Notes under the pieces: model-generated | The model's input: only the letters and a program-made list of their open reading frames with translations | Database searches by the model: none | Told to the model about the DNA's origin: nothing | Made by a program: the position numbers and the translations under genes | Assembly (NCBI RefSeq): GCF_011008905.1 | Contig: NZ_JAAIVI010000017.1 | Coordinates: 806,001-870,000, forward strand | Direction: 5' to 3' | DNA: 64,000 bases | From: Wenzhouxiangella sp. XN201 | Lineage (GTDB): Bacteria; Pseudomonadota; Gammaproteobacteria; Xanthomonadales; Wenzhouxiangellaceae | Shown here: piece after piece, positions 1 to 7,732 of the stretch | Layout of the letters: every line of letters begins with the position of its first letter | How positions within the stretch are numbered: position 1 is the first letter of the stretch

Positions 1-1012
1 GTCGGGCGATCAGGTCGCGCAGGTCGCCCTTCTCCTCGATATCGAGAAAGCCCTGTTCGCGCATCCAGGTGTCGTTGTACATCTTCGACAGGTACTTGTT
101 GCCGGTATCGCAGACAAAAGTCAGCACCTTCTTCGGCTCGGTCTGCTCGCGGCAGTACTTCAGCGCGGCGGCCAGCAGCGTACCGGTCGAAGAGCCCCCG
201 AACAGGCCTTCCTTCTCGAGCAGCTCGCGCGCGGTCAGGAAGCTTTCCCGGTCCGGAATCGCGTAGGCCTTGTGCACCCGCGAGAAGTCGCTGATGCTGG
301 GCAGGAAATCCTCGCCGATGCCCTCCACCAGCCATCCGCCGGCGTCTTCGCGGACCTTGCCGGTGGCGATGTAGTCGGCGAGGATCGACCCTTCGGGATC
401 GGCCAGGACCAATTCCAGTTCGGGGGCCGCGTCGGCGAAGCAACGCGACAGGCCGGTAATGGTGCCGCTGGAGCCAACGCCTATGACCATGGCATCGAGT
501 TTGCCGTCCATCTGCCGGAGGATTTCCGGCCCGGTATCTTCCTCGTGGGCCTTCGGGTTGTCCGGGTTGCCGAATTGGTTGATAAAGTAGCTGTTGTCGG
601 TTTCCCTGGCCAGCGTTTCGGCCAGATCCTGGTAGTACTCAGGATGGCCCTTGCCGACATCCGAGCGGGTGATAACCACCTCTGCGCCCATGGCCTTGAG
701 GTTGTAGATCTTCTCACGGCTCATCTTGTCGGGAATGACCAGGATCAGCCGATAGCCCTTCTGGGCAGCGACCAGCGCGAGGCCGAGCCCGGTGTTGCCG
801 GCCGTGCCCTCGATGATCGTCGCACCGGGTTTGAGATCGCCGCGCTTCTCGGCTTCCTCGATCATTTTCAGCGCGATGCGGTCCTTGATCGAGCCGGCCG
901 GATTGTTATTCTCGAGCTTGAGGTAGAGTTCGCAAGGGCCGGTGTCGAGCTTGTTGACGCGCACGATCGGCGTGTTGCCGATCAGTTCCAGGGTGTTGTC
1001 GTATACGTTCAT
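1..1012 (-). CDS. Cystathionine beta-synthase / cysteine synthase family protein (3' end cut by window)
   Basis: This is a PLP-dependent fold-type II enzyme that condenses serine or O-acetylserine with a thiol. The ATG is at 1012, and translation opens MNVYDNTLELIGNTPIVRVN, the family N-terminus. The PLP lysine lies in NPAGSIKDRIALK, the phosphate/substrate loop in EGTAGNTGLGLA, and a second glycine-rich loop in VGSSGTITGL. The catalytic domain is essentially complete at the window edge, where a linker (MREQGFLDIEEKGDL) begins. In cystathionine beta-synthases a pair of CBS domains follows such a linker, so I prefer that name over plain cysteine synthase. The missing C-terminus would settle it. 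An inverted repeat lies upstream at 1091-1119. Confidence 0.85.
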   Translation of the reverse strand, partial: MNVYDNTLELIGNTPIVRVNKLDTGPCELYLKLENNNPAGSIKDRIALKMIEEAEKRGDLKPGATIIEGTAGNTGLGLALVAAQKGYRLILVIPDKMSREKIYNLKAMGAEVVITRSDVGKGHPEYYQDLAETLARETDNSYFINQFGNPDNPKAHEEDTGPEILRQMDGKLDAMVIGVGSSGTITGLSRCFADAAPELELVLADPEGSILADYIATGKVREDAGGWLVEGIGEDFLPSISDFSRVHKAYAIPDRESFLTARELLEKEGLFGGSSTGTLLAAALKYCREQTEPKKVLTFVCDTGNKYLSKMYNDTWMREQGFLDIEEKGDLRDLIAR

Positions 1013-1090
1013 CCGGGGCTCTGGCGGGGGCAGGTATCAGCCGGCCACGATACCCTGTATGGCCGGCCGGGGGCAAGAGAGCATCTGTCC

Positions 1091-1119
1091 GATCATGCAC
1101 TGAACGCCCGTGCATGACC
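1091..1119. promoter_or_regulatory. Inverted repeat upstream of the cystathionine beta-synthase-like gene
   Basis: TCATGCAC (1093-1100) and GTGCATGA (1110-1117) form a perfect 8-bp inverted repeat around a 9-base spacer, about 80 bases before the start at 1012. Spacing and symmetry suit an operator for a dimeric regulator. A short RNA hairpin is the alternative. No regulator gene is nearby. Confidence 0.35.
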
Positions 1120-1148
1120 GATCAGAGCTTCCCAGGGCGATGGGCCCG

Positions 1149-1184
1149 AAAAAAGAACGCCCGGCCAGCATGGGCCGGGCGTTC
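1149..1184 (-). terminator. Rho-independent terminator after the YdcH-like gene
   Basis: GAACGCCCGGCC (1155-1166) and GGCCGGGCGTTC (1173-1184) are perfect 12-bp inverted arms with a 6-base loop. On the minus strand the hairpin is followed directly by six T (A-run at 1149-1154). It sits 25 bases beyond the stop of the gene at 1209-1427. Confidence 0.85.
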
Positions 1185-1208
1185 GGTGAATCGGGGTTGC
1201 AGCGCTTG

Positions 1209-1427
1209 TCAGGCGGCCTGCGCCTGTTCCAACATTCGCGTGAGCTGATCCTTGGCGTGAAGTTTCTCGCGCTTGAGCTGGTTGAGCGCCAGATCTTCCA
1301 TCGGGGCCGTGCCGTTTTCGGCGGCCAGAACGCGTTTTTCGAGCTGCTGGTGGCGATTGTAAAGGTGACGGAACTCCTCGTTGCTCTTGAGCATGACTTC
1401 CATCTGATCCTTCTGATTCTCGAACAT
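1209..1427 (-). CDS. YdcH family protein (DUF465)
   Basis: A 72-residue, highly charged, helical protein opening MFENQKDQMEVMLKSNEEF, with the heptad-like pattern and HLYNRHQQLEKRV segment of the small YdcH/DUF465 family. Family members are about 70-75 residues and have no established biochemical role. The in-frame reading extends upstream, but the ATG at 1427 has AAGGAG 7-12 bases before it, so this start is well supported. It is monocistronic, with a strong terminator just downstream. Confidence 0.8.
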   Translation of the reverse strand: MFENQKDQMEVMLKSNEEFRHLYNRHQQLEKRVLAAENGTAPMEDLALNQLKREKLHAKDQLTRMLEQAQAA

Positions 1428-1484
1428 GGGCAGACTCCTTTTTTCATTGGGTCCAACAGGCGCGCACGGCCCCGGGCCGGGCGC

Positions 1485-1517
1485 ATAAAACAACGGGCCG
1501 CACTGGGGCGGCCCGTT
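1485..1517 (-). terminator. Probable terminator after the OmpA-like lipoprotein gene
   Basis: AACGGGCCGC (1492-1501) and GCGGCCCGTT (1508-1517) are perfect 10-bp inverted arms with a 6-base loop. On the minus strand they are followed by G and then TTTT (1485-1488). The hairpin lies about 150 bases past the stop at 1665 and before the next gene. The T-run is short, so it may be inefficient. Confidence 0.5.
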
Positions 1518-1664
1518 TACATTCGGGGGAGTTTGGAGACGCGCCGCATCGCGTTCTGGCGGATCGCCGAAGCGGCGGCGTGGAAATGAGACGAGCGGAT
1601 CGCTCAAAGAAACCACCATGTCATCAGTTATAGCGTCATCGGCGATACAGTTCAAGGGTGATCT

Positions 1665-2657
1665 TCAATCATTGAGCAGGATGACATCGACGCGACGGTT
1701 CTGGCTGCGACCATCAGCTGATTCGTTGGAGGCGATCGGAAAGTCCTCGCCCATGCCGACGGCCTGGACTCGCTCGGCGTCAATGCCCAGTTCGATCAGG
1801 GCGTCACGCACGGCCTCCGCCCGCTGCCGGGAAATGCGCATATTGGCGCTGGCCGAGCCGGTCGAGTCGGTATGCCCCTCGATGCGAATCTGCTTGTCGG
1901 GCTCGGAAGCGAGCAACTCGACCACGTCTCGCAGGCGCGCCTCGGCTTCGGGCTGCAGCGTGGTTTCCCCGCTGGCGAACAGGACGTCGCCGAGGGTGAC
2001 AACCACGCCGCGGTCGGTCTCGCGAAGTTCCAGGTACTCGAGCCGCCGTCGCATCGATTCGGCCGCCTCAGTGGCCAGCTCGGCCTCGCGTCGGGCCAGT
2101 TCGATCTCGTTGGACTGGGCTTCGGCCAGGCGGCGGGCGGCTTGAGCCTCCTCGCGTGCCTCGCGTTCTCGTCGCGCGGCCTCCTCGCGCAAGTCCTCGG
2201 CGGTCATGGCTTCCAGACGGCTACGCTCGGAATCCTCCTGGGCTGCCTGGCTCTGGCGCCAGGCCCGCTCGGCTTCTCGCCGGGCATCCTCGACCTCGAG
2301 GCGACTGGCGCGTAGCAACAGGTCGGTGCGGGTGTCGTCGATGCTGTCGATCTCTTCCAGTGCCTGGGCGCGGAATGCCTCGGCTCTCGCAATCTCGATG
2401 CGCTTGCCAGCCAGGTGAATGCGGTGACCCAGCTCCGCCTCCGACAGGCCCTCGGCCTCGGCTGCCCGGACCGCGCGTTCCGCGTCGGCCAGTGCCAGGG
2501 GCACGCGATCGGACAAGTCCTCATTTTCGCGGAATTCCTCGAGATCGGCGCGAAGATTGCGCAGGTCGGAATTTTCGCGCGTTTGCTGCACGGCGCAGGC
2601 GCTGACAAGCAAGGCAATGGCAATCAATGTCAGGAATCGGAGCGTAAATCGACTCAT
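1665..2657 (-). CDS. OmpA family lipoprotein with long coiled coil
   Basis: This 330-residue envelope protein has a signal peptide ending in a lipobox (LLVSAC, Cys21). A long Glu/Arg/Ala-rich coiled coil (about 25-215) is followed by a C-terminal OmpA peptidoglycan-binding domain (about 218-330). The domain shows GDVLFASGETTLQPEA, RIEGHTDSTGS, NMRISRQRAEAV and the closing RSQNRRVDVIL. It probably tethers the outer membrane to peptidoglycan. It overlaps the upstream DUF4398 lipoprotein by four bases (ATGA), so the two are translationally coupled and likely work together. OmpA-domain proteins with this build are common, and the precise role is unknown. Confidence 0.85.
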   Translation of the reverse strand: MSRFTLRFLTLIAIALLVSACAVQQTRENSDLRNLRADLEEFRENEDLSDRVPLALADAERAVRAAEAEGLSEAELGHRIHLAGKRIEIARAEAFRAQALEEIDSIDDTRTDLLLRASRLEVEDARREAERAWRQSQAAQEDSERSRLEAMTAEDLREEAARREREAREEAQAARRLAEAQSNEIELARREAELATEAAESMRRRLEYLELRETDRGVVVTLGDVLFASGETTLQPEAEARLRDVVELLASEPDKQIRIEGHTDSTGSASANMRISRQRAEAVRDALIELGIDAERVQAVGMGEDFPIASNESADGRSQNRRVDVILLND

Positions 2658-3037
2658 CGTTCGAGTACCTCTTCGCCGAAGACCTCGACCAGGTCGTTCT
2701 GGATCTGCTCGAGTTCACGCTGTTTGTTCTGCAGCTCGGCGCGTGCCAGGGCCGCCCGCGTGCGTGCCAGGGCCAGCTGTGCTTCGAGTTCGGCCTGTTC
2801 GGCCAGTCGCCGGGCGTCGTCCTCGCGCTCGTTGCCGAGGGCCTGCTCGGCCGCCATCAGCCGTTCACGGGCAAAGCGCATCTCCAGCGGCGCGTACTCC
2901 TCCGCTTGGGCCGACTCGGCCTGGGCGATGGCGTCGCGCGCGTTGTCGAGTATGCGCGGATCGGGCGGTGTCGTGGCGCAGGCCGTGATCAGTGCCAGCA
3001 AAGCGGCACCGGCGAGCAGTCGAAATTCGGACTTCAT
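2654..3037 (-). CDS. DUF4398 domain lipoprotein
   Basis: A 127-residue secreted lipoprotein: a basic, hydrophobic signal (KSEFRLLAGAALLALITAC) with its lipobox Cys, then a wholly helical Ala/Glu/Arg-rich domain matching the DUF4398 pattern (DNARDAIAQAESAQA). I chose the ATG at 3037. A GTG at 3049 is in frame but sits against a TATAGT box (3050-3055) that looks like the -10 element. The stop overlaps the start of the OmpA-like gene. The DUF4398-OmpA arrangement recurs in gammaproteobacteria, but its function is not known. Confidence 0.75.
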   Translation of the reverse strand: MKSEFRLLAGAALLALITACATTPPDPRILDNARDAIAQAESAQAEEYAPLEMRFARERLMAAEQALGNEREDDARRLAEQAELEAQLALARTRAALARAELQNKQRELEQIQNDLVEVFGEEVLER

Positions 3038-3079
3038 GTGATCGGTCACACTATAAGGTTGTCAATTCAGGGTGGATGC

Positions 3080-3760
3080 TCAGGCAGCATCCGGCTGGTT
3101 TTCCGGCATCGCGTCGACGACGGCCGGCAGATTCTTGAGTTCGTCGCAGATTCTCCGGATCGTCGCAAACGACGTCAGGTCGCATTCGAATCTCTCGGCA
3201 TTATAGACCTGTGGCAATAGACAGCAATCGGCCACCGTCGGTTCGTTGCCGTGACAGAATCGCCCCGTGCGCTCGTCGCCGAGCATGCGCTCCACTGCTG
3301 CCAGGCCGGCTTCGGTCCAGTGCCGGTACCAGGCCATCTTGCCAGCCTCGCCCAGCCCGGCCGGGCCGGTCAGGTACTGGAGCACGCGCAGGTTATTGAG
3401 GGGGTGGATTTCGCAGGCAATGGCCTGGGCGATTGCCCGGACGCGGGCCCGGTCGGCGCTCTCTTTCGGCAGCAGCGACGGTTGCGGATGGCGTTCTTCG
3501 AGATACTCGAGAATGGCGAGCGACTGGGTCAGCACGGTCTCGCCGTCGACCAGGGTCGGCACGAGTTGCTGCGGGTTGAGTCGCGTGTAGTCGTCGGCGA
3601 ACTGCTCGCCGCCGTCGCGTACCAGATGCACCGGCTGAATAGTGTACTCCAGGCCCTTGAGATTGAGGGCCATGCGCACCCGGTAGCTGGCCGAGGAGCG
3701 CCAGTAGGAGTACAGAGTTAGTCGGGACTCGGGACTCGGGACTCGGGACTCGCTGTTCAT
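3080..3760 (-). CDS. maiA: Maleylacetoacetate isomerase
   Basis: A zeta-class glutathione transferase that isomerises maleylacetoacetate to fumarylacetoacetate in tyrosine breakdown. The thioredoxin-fold half carries the family signature SYWRSSASYRVRMALNLKG, followed by LNPQQLVPTLVDGE and a helical C-terminal half. The 226-residue reading has about 13 extra N-terminal residues (ESRVPSPESR) encoded by a tandem GGGACTC repeat. Family members usually begin directly at a short lead into LYSYWRSS. The ATG at 3760 overlaps the stop of the fumarylacetoacetase gene (ATGA), so it is probably still the real start. It is the last gene of the block. Confidence 0.9.
   Translation of the reverse strand: MNSESRVPSPESRLTLYSYWRSSASYRVRMALNLKGLEYTIQPVHLVRDGGEQFADDYTRLNPQQLVPTLVDGETVLTQSLAILEYLEERHPQPSLLPKESADRARVRAIAQAIACEIHPLNNLRVLQYLTGPAGLGEAGKMAWYRHWTEAGLAAVERMLGDERTGRFCHGNEPTVADCCLLPQVYNAERFECDLTSFATIRRICDELKNLPAVVDAMPENQPDAA
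3724..3751. repeat. Tandem GGGACTC repeat inside the maiA start region
   Basis: Four exact head-to-tail copies of the 7-mer GGGACTC run from 3724 to 3751, inside the first 13 codons of maiA. They translate to a low-complexity Ser/Pro/Arg/Glu tail not expected in this enzyme. The tract resembles a repeat-derived insertion that kept the reading frame. Confidence 0.85.
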
Positions 3761-4749
3761 GCGCCGCGCTTGTACTCGACAACTTTCTGCTCGATCGCGC
3801 CGAAGATGGATTCGCCGTCACGCGCCTTCATCTCGATGCGGACGACATCGCCGAATTGCATGAACGGTGTCTTCGCCTCGCCGCCGTCGATGATCTCGAG
3901 CATGCGCTTTTCAGCCAGGCAGGAGGCGCCGCGGCTGGTGTCCTGGTTGGCGATGGTGCCGGACCCGACCAGCGAGCCAGCCGCCAGCGGGCGACTCTTG
4001 GCGGCGTGGGCCACCAGTTCGGCGAAGTTGAACTGCATGTCCTCGCCGGCCTCGGGCTCGCCGAACAGCTCGCCGTTGAAGTGGGTCAGTAGCGGCAGCT
4101 TGAGCTTGCACTCCTGCCAGGCATCGCCCAGTTCATCGGGCGTGACCACCACCGGCGCCAGCGCCGAGCGCGGCTTGGATTGCAGGAATCCGAAGCCTTT
4201 ACCCAGTTCGCCGGGGATGAGATTTCTCAGAGAAACGTCATTGAGGATGGTGACCAGTTGGATATGGTTGGCGCATTCGTCGGCGCTCGCGCCCATCGGC
4301 ACATCATCGGTGATGACGCCGATTTCGGATTCAAAGTCGATACCCCACTCGGTCGAGGCCATGGCGATCGGATCGTAGGGCGCCAAGAAGCCGTCGGAAA
4401 CCGCCTGATACATCAACGGATCGGTGAAGAAACTCTCGGGTACCTCGGCGCCGCGCGCCTTGCGCACGCGCTCGACATGCGGCAGGTAGGCCGAGCCGTC
4501 GACAAACTGGTAGCAGCGCGGCAGTGGCGCGGCCAGGGCGTTGACGTCCAGGTCGAAGCTGCCTTCGGCCTTGCCGTTCATCAGATCGTCGAACAGGGCC
4601 GCGAGCCGCGGTGCGGCGCTGTCCCAGTCATCGAGCGCGGCCTGCAGGGTCGCTGCAATGCCGGTGGCGCGAACGGCGCGGGTGAGGTCACGGCTGACGA
4701 CGATCAGCGTACCGTCGCGTCCGCCTTCCTTGAGGGTTGCTAGTTTCAT
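3757..4749 (-). CDS. Fumarylacetoacetate hydrolase family protein (fumarylacetoacetase)
   Basis: A 330-residue FAH-fold hydrolase that would split fumarylacetoacetate into fumarate and acetoacetate, the last step of homogentisate breakdown. Recognisable segments are the metal-site region WGIDFESEIGVITDDVPMG, NDVSLRNLIPGEL, GFGFLQSKP, and near the C-terminus GSLVGSGTIANQD and FGDVVRIEM. The N-terminus (MKLATLKEGGRDGTLIVVSR) agrees with xanthomonad fumarylacetoacetases. Its neighbours are hmgA upstream and maiA downstream, with a four-base overlap, which strongly supports the assignment. A long inverted repeat separates it from hmgA. Confidence 0.9.
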   Translation of the reverse strand: MKLATLKEGGRDGTLIVVSRDLTRAVRATGIAATLQAALDDWDSAAPRLAALFDDLMNGKAEGSFDLDVNALAAPLPRCYQFVDGSAYLPHVERVRKARGAEVPESFFTDPLMYQAVSDGFLAPYDPIAMASTEWGIDFESEIGVITDDVPMGASADECANHIQLVTILNDVSLRNLIPGELGKGFGFLQSKPRSALAPVVVTPDELGDAWQECKLKLPLLTHFNGELFGEPEAGEDMQFNFAELVAHAAKSRPLAAGSLVGSGTIANQDTSRGASCLAEKRMLEIIDGGEAKTPFMQFGDVVRIEMKARDGESIFGAIEQKVVEYKRGA

Positions 4750-4780
4750 GTTGCGTTGCCTCTTTGATTCGGAGTTGCTG

Positions 4781-4873
4781 GGAACCGCAGATTATGCAGA
4801 TGTGCGCAGATTAGTATCGAACGGAAGCCGATTCCAAAAAATCTGCGCTAATCTGCGAAATCTGCGGTTTCAA
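4781..4873. repeat. Phased inverted-repeat element, CGCAGATT type (copy 1)
   Basis: GGAACCGCAGATT starts the left arm, with further GCAGA units about 9-10 bases apart. The right arm runs through three AATCTGCG-like units to GCGGTTTCAA. The arms pair imperfectly around a central A-rich spacer. It fills the gap between hmgA and the fumarylacetoacetase gene. Related copies are at 6044, 32588, 33816 and 38579. Confidence 0.85.
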
Positions 4874-4881
4874 CCCAGTGC

Positions 4882-6009
4882 TTAATCTTTGGGTTTCCAA
4901 CTGTCTACGTAGCCGGTCCATTCGATGCTTGCCGCTTCGTCGGTCGCGTCGAGGGCATCGCGGGTGTCGAGCATGACAGCGACTTCCTCGGTGGCATCCG
5001 TCTTGGGTTTGAAGGCATTGTTCATGGCCTTGGGATGCGGCCCGTGGGTGAATCCACAGGGGTGGTGCGAGATCATGCCGGGGTGGATGTTGTCGCGCGA
5101 GAAAAAATTGCCGGCGTGGTAGAAGAGCACTTCGTCATAGTCGTCGTTGTTGTGAAAGAACGGGACCTTGAGTGCATCGTCCGAGGATTCGAACGGGCGC
5201 GGCACGAACGTGCAGACCACGAAGCGATTGCCGACAAAGGTGGTATGGGCCGATGGCGGCAAGTGATAGCGGTGGCTCATCAGCGGACGGATGTCGCGCC
5301 AGTTGATGCGTACTGGCATCAGGTCACCCTTCCAGCCGACTGCGTCGAGCGGGTTGAACGGGTAGGTGATGGTTGAGATCTGTTGGCGGCGCTTGACCCG
5401 CACCTGCCACTCGTCCTCGCCCTGCTGGGCACGGAAGGCATCGTCGATCTCCGGGCTGTCGAGCATGGCCGGGTCGAAGATGGCATGCGGGCCGACCAGG
5501 CCCTTCTCGGGCAGCATGTAGCTGCCGTTGGTGGCCTCGATCAGCAGCAGGTCGACCGGCTTGTCGGACTCGATCCGCCACATCGTGCCGCGTGGCAGCA
5601 TGATGTAGTCACCATCGCGGAAACTCAGGTGACCGAAGTCGCAGTAGAGTTCGCCGGTGCCGTCGTGGATGAACAGCAGCTCGTCACCGTCGCCATTGCG
5701 CACGAGGTGATCCATCTTGCCGTCGGAGTGCCAGCAGCGGAAGCGGCAGTGCGCGTTGTGCAGCAGTTCCGTAGCCTGCCAGGGCGAGTTGCTGCGCCCG
5801 TCGATTTTTGTCGTGTCGTAGGCGCGTGGCTGCAGCGGCCCTTCGAAATCGGTCCAGCCGGTCGGCATGTGCGCGTGATACATGTGCGTGGCCGGGCCGA
5901 AGAAGCCTTCCTTGCCCATCTCGCGCTCGAAAGTGCCTTCTGGCAGATTGGTATGCGCCTGCCGGCTGGCGCGGCCTTCAATCTTGGAATGGCTGATCCA
6001 CTTGCGCAT
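4882..6009 (-). CDS. hmgA: Homogentisate 1,2-dioxygenase
   Basis: A cupin-fold non-haem iron dioxygenase that opens the homogentisate ring to maleylacetoacetate. Conserved parts include HYHAHMP-like YHAHMPTGW near the N-terminus, GTGELYCDFGHL, the RGTMWRIE turn, and the C-terminal HPCGFTHGPHPKAM segment that carries iron and substrate ligands. At 375 residues it is shorter than the 430-450 residues of classical HmgA and lacks the usual N-terminal stretch, so it belongs to the compact branch. It sits between hppD and the fumarylacetoacetase gene, exactly where the pathway needs it, with long inverted repeats on both sides. Confidence 0.87.
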   Translation of the reverse strand: MRKWISHSKIEGRASRQAHTNLPEGTFEREMGKEGFFGPATHMYHAHMPTGWTDFEGPLQPRAYDTTKIDGRSNSPWQATELLHNAHCRFRCWHSDGKMDHLVRNGDGDELLFIHDGTGELYCDFGHLSFRDGDYIMLPRGTMWRIESDKPVDLLLIEATNGSYMLPEKGLVGPHAIFDPAMLDSPEIDDAFRAQQGEDEWQVRVKRRQQISTITYPFNPLDAVGWKGDLMPVRINWRDIRPLMSHRYHLPPSAHTTFVGNRFVVCTFVPRPFESSDDALKVPFFHNNDDYDEVLFYHAGNFFSRDNIHPGMISHHPCGFTHGPHPKAMNNAFKPKTDATEEVAVMLDTRDALDATDEAASIEWTGYVDSWKPKD

Positions 6010-6043
6010 AGTAACTTCTCGTATTTGAGCTGATGCAAAGCAT

Positions 6044-6132
6044 GAAACCGCAGATTTCGCAGATTCACGCAGATTGATTTAGAAACTTCTGTTTAAAAAA
6101 TCTGTGTCAATCTGTGTAATCTGTGGTTTCAA
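6044..6132. repeat. Phased inverted-repeat element, CGCAGATT type (copy 2)
   Basis: The left arm is GAAACCGCAGATT with two further CGCAGATT units spaced 9-10 bases. The right arm is AATCTGTG-like units ending CTGTGGTTTCAA. The right arm has T where other copies have C (CTGTG for CTGCG), so G-T pairing is needed. It lies between hppD and hmgA. Confidence 0.85.
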
Positions 6133-6143
6133 TCACTGCAGGG

Positions 6144-7190
6144 CTACAGAACCCCACGCTTTTCCTGGTCGCGTTCGATCGCTTCGAACAGGGCCGTGAA
6201 GTTGCCTTCGCCGAAGCCTTCGTTGCCCTTGCGCTGGATGATCTCGAAGAAGATCGGGCCGATGTTGGTCTTGGTGAAGATCTGCAGCAACTGCTTGTCG
6301 CTGTCGTTGGGGTCGGCGTCGATCAGGATCTTGTTCTTGCGCATGCGTGGAACGTCTTCACCGTGGTTCGGGATACGCTCGTCGACCACGTCGTAGTAGG
6401 TGTCGGGTGTGTCGAGGAAGTCCACGCCCTTCTCGCGCAGCGCCTCGACGGTTTCGTAGATGCGGTCGGTATAGAGTGCAATGTGCTGGACGCCTTCACC
6501 CTTGTACTCGTCGAGGTACTCGTTGATCTGGCTCTTGGGATCTTCGGACTCATTGATCGGGATGGCGATCTTGCCATTGGGCCCGTTCATGGCCTTGGAT
6601 TTCAGGCCGGTGGCCTTGCCCTTGATGTCGAAGTACCTGACTTCGAAGAAGCCGAAGAGGTCTTCGTAGAACCCGGCCCACTGGCCCATGTTGCCGTTGT
6701 AGACGTTGTGCGTGAGGTGATCGATGAAATTCAGGCCCACGCCCTCGGGCTCGCGCTCGACCGAGGGGTCGAACTCGAAGTGCTTTTCGAGGTCTTCGAC
6801 GCCACTGGTCAGGTAGAGCACGCTGCCGCCAATGCCCTCGATGCACGGCGTGTCGATGGGCAGCGTATCGGACCTGTTCTCGACATCTTTCGCACCCTTG
6901 GCGCGGGTCGTTTCGTAGGCGGTCTTCGCATCGGCCACGCGCAGGGCAAAGCCCGTGCAGCAGGGGCCGTGTGCGGCGGCAAAATCGCTGGCGAAGGAGT
7001 CACTGGTTTCATTGACCAGAAAACTGATCCCGCCCTGACGGTAGAGCGTGACCGGCTGCGACTTGTGCCGCGCCACGGCGGTGAAGCCGAGTTTCTGGAA
7101 CAGGTCGTGCAGCAGCGCCGGTTCGGGTGCGGCGAATTCGATGAACTCGAACTGTTCGACGCCGAGTGGGTTGGGATGTGACTGGCTCAT
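6144..7190 (-). CDS. hppD: 4-hydroxyphenylpyruvate dioxygenase
   Basis: Converts 4-hydroxyphenylpyruvate to homogentisate using Fe(II) and O2. It is 348 residues long with two vicinal-oxygen-chelate repeats. The C-terminal repeat holds the iron triad: His158 (NFIDHLTHNV), His236 (GVQHIALYT) and Glu316 (FFEIIQRKG), followed by the conserved NEGFGEGNF that closes over the substrate. It is the first gene of a minus-strand block with hmgA, fumarylacetoacetase and maiA, and is divergent from a MarR regulator whose product may control it. Confidence 0.95.
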   Translation of the reverse strand: MSQSHPNPLGVEQFEFIEFAAPEPALLHDLFQKLGFTAVARHKSQPVTLYRQGGISFLVNETSDSFASDFAAAHGPCCTGFALRVADAKTAYETTRAKGAKDVENRSDTLPIDTPCIEGIGGSVLYLTSGVEDLEKHFEFDPSVEREPEGVGLNFIDHLTHNVYNGNMGQWAGFYEDLFGFFEVRYFDIKGKATGLKSKAMNGPNGKIAIPINESEDPKSQINEYLDEYKGEGVQHIALYTDRIYETVEALREKGVDFLDTPDTYYDVVDERIPNHGEDVPRMRKNKILIDADPNDSDKQLLQIFTKTNIGPIFFEIIQRKGNEGFGEGNFTALFEAIERDQEKRGVL

Positions 7191-7241
7191 GTTCGAACTC
7201 CTGAGGAATTTTGGTGGACTTGCCGAATGCCTACGATATTA

Positions 7242-7255
7242 GTTACATTTGAAAC
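7242..7255. promoter_or_regulatory. Candidate operator between hppD and the MarR gene
   Basis: GTTACATTTGAAAC is an imperfect 14-bp palindrome (five of seven pairs match) in the 97-base divergent spacer, about 50 bases before hppD and 33 before the MarR start. MarR-type dimers bind sites of this size and placement. The site is inferred from symmetry only. Confidence 0.4.
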
Positions 7256-7287
7256 TGTTTTCAAGCCGCGACCCGGTAACTTTGACC

Positions 7288-7722
7288 ATGCTCGATCTCG
7301 AGAAATTCCTGCCTTATCGCCTGTCGGTGCTATCCAACCGGATCAGCGGCGGCATTGCGCGCACTTACGAGGAACGTTTTGGTCTGGGCGTCACCGAGTG
7401 GCGGGTGATCGCCATCCTGGGGCGCTATCCCGGCATCACCGCGACCGAAGTCGCCGAACGCGCGGCGATGGACAAGGTGGCGGTCAGCCGGGCGGTCTCG
7501 CGTCTGCTTGATCAGGAGCGGCTGGAACGGCATGACAACGACGGTGACCGGCGCGCCAAGCGCCTGTATCTGAGCGATGCCGGGCAGGCCGTGTACGATG
7601 CCATCGTACCGGCGGCCCTGGAATTCGAGCGTGACCTGCTGAAGGCGCTCGAGCCCGAAGAGCGGCGCCGCTTCCTGGAAAGCCTGGAGCGCCTGGCCGA
7701 GGCGGCTGGCGGCAGGGAGTGA
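7288..7722 (+). CDS. MarR family transcriptional regulator
   Basis: A 144-residue winged-helix dimer. The core ITATEVAERAAMDKVAVSRAVSRLLDQ is the recognition helix region, followed by the wing motif RHDNDGDRRAKRLYLSDAG. I chose the ATG at 7288. A TTG at 7249 is in frame but falls inside the palindrome at 7242-7255. It is divergent from hppD with under 100 bases between starts, so it is a likely regulator of tyrosine degradation. The inducer would probably be a pathway intermediate, but that is inference. Confidence 0.88.
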   Translation: MLDLEKFLPYRLSVLSNRISGGIARTYEERFGLGVTEWRVIAILGRYPGITATEVAERAAMDKVAVSRAVSRLLDQERLERHDNDGDRRAKRLYLSDAGQAVYDAIVPAALEFERDLLKALEPEERRRFLESLERLAEAAGGRE

Positions 7723-7732
7723 AAAACCCGGA

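Noticed and set aside
272-1117. Open frame of 281 codons opposite the cystathionine beta-synthase-like gene
   Set aside because: The minus strand has a continuous PLP-enzyme reading with all motifs; the plus-strand product has none.
6123-7181. Open frame of 352 codons antisense to hppD
   Set aside because: hppD on the other strand has complete iron-ligand motifs; the antisense translation is Val/Glu-rich without a recognisable family and begins inside a repeat element.
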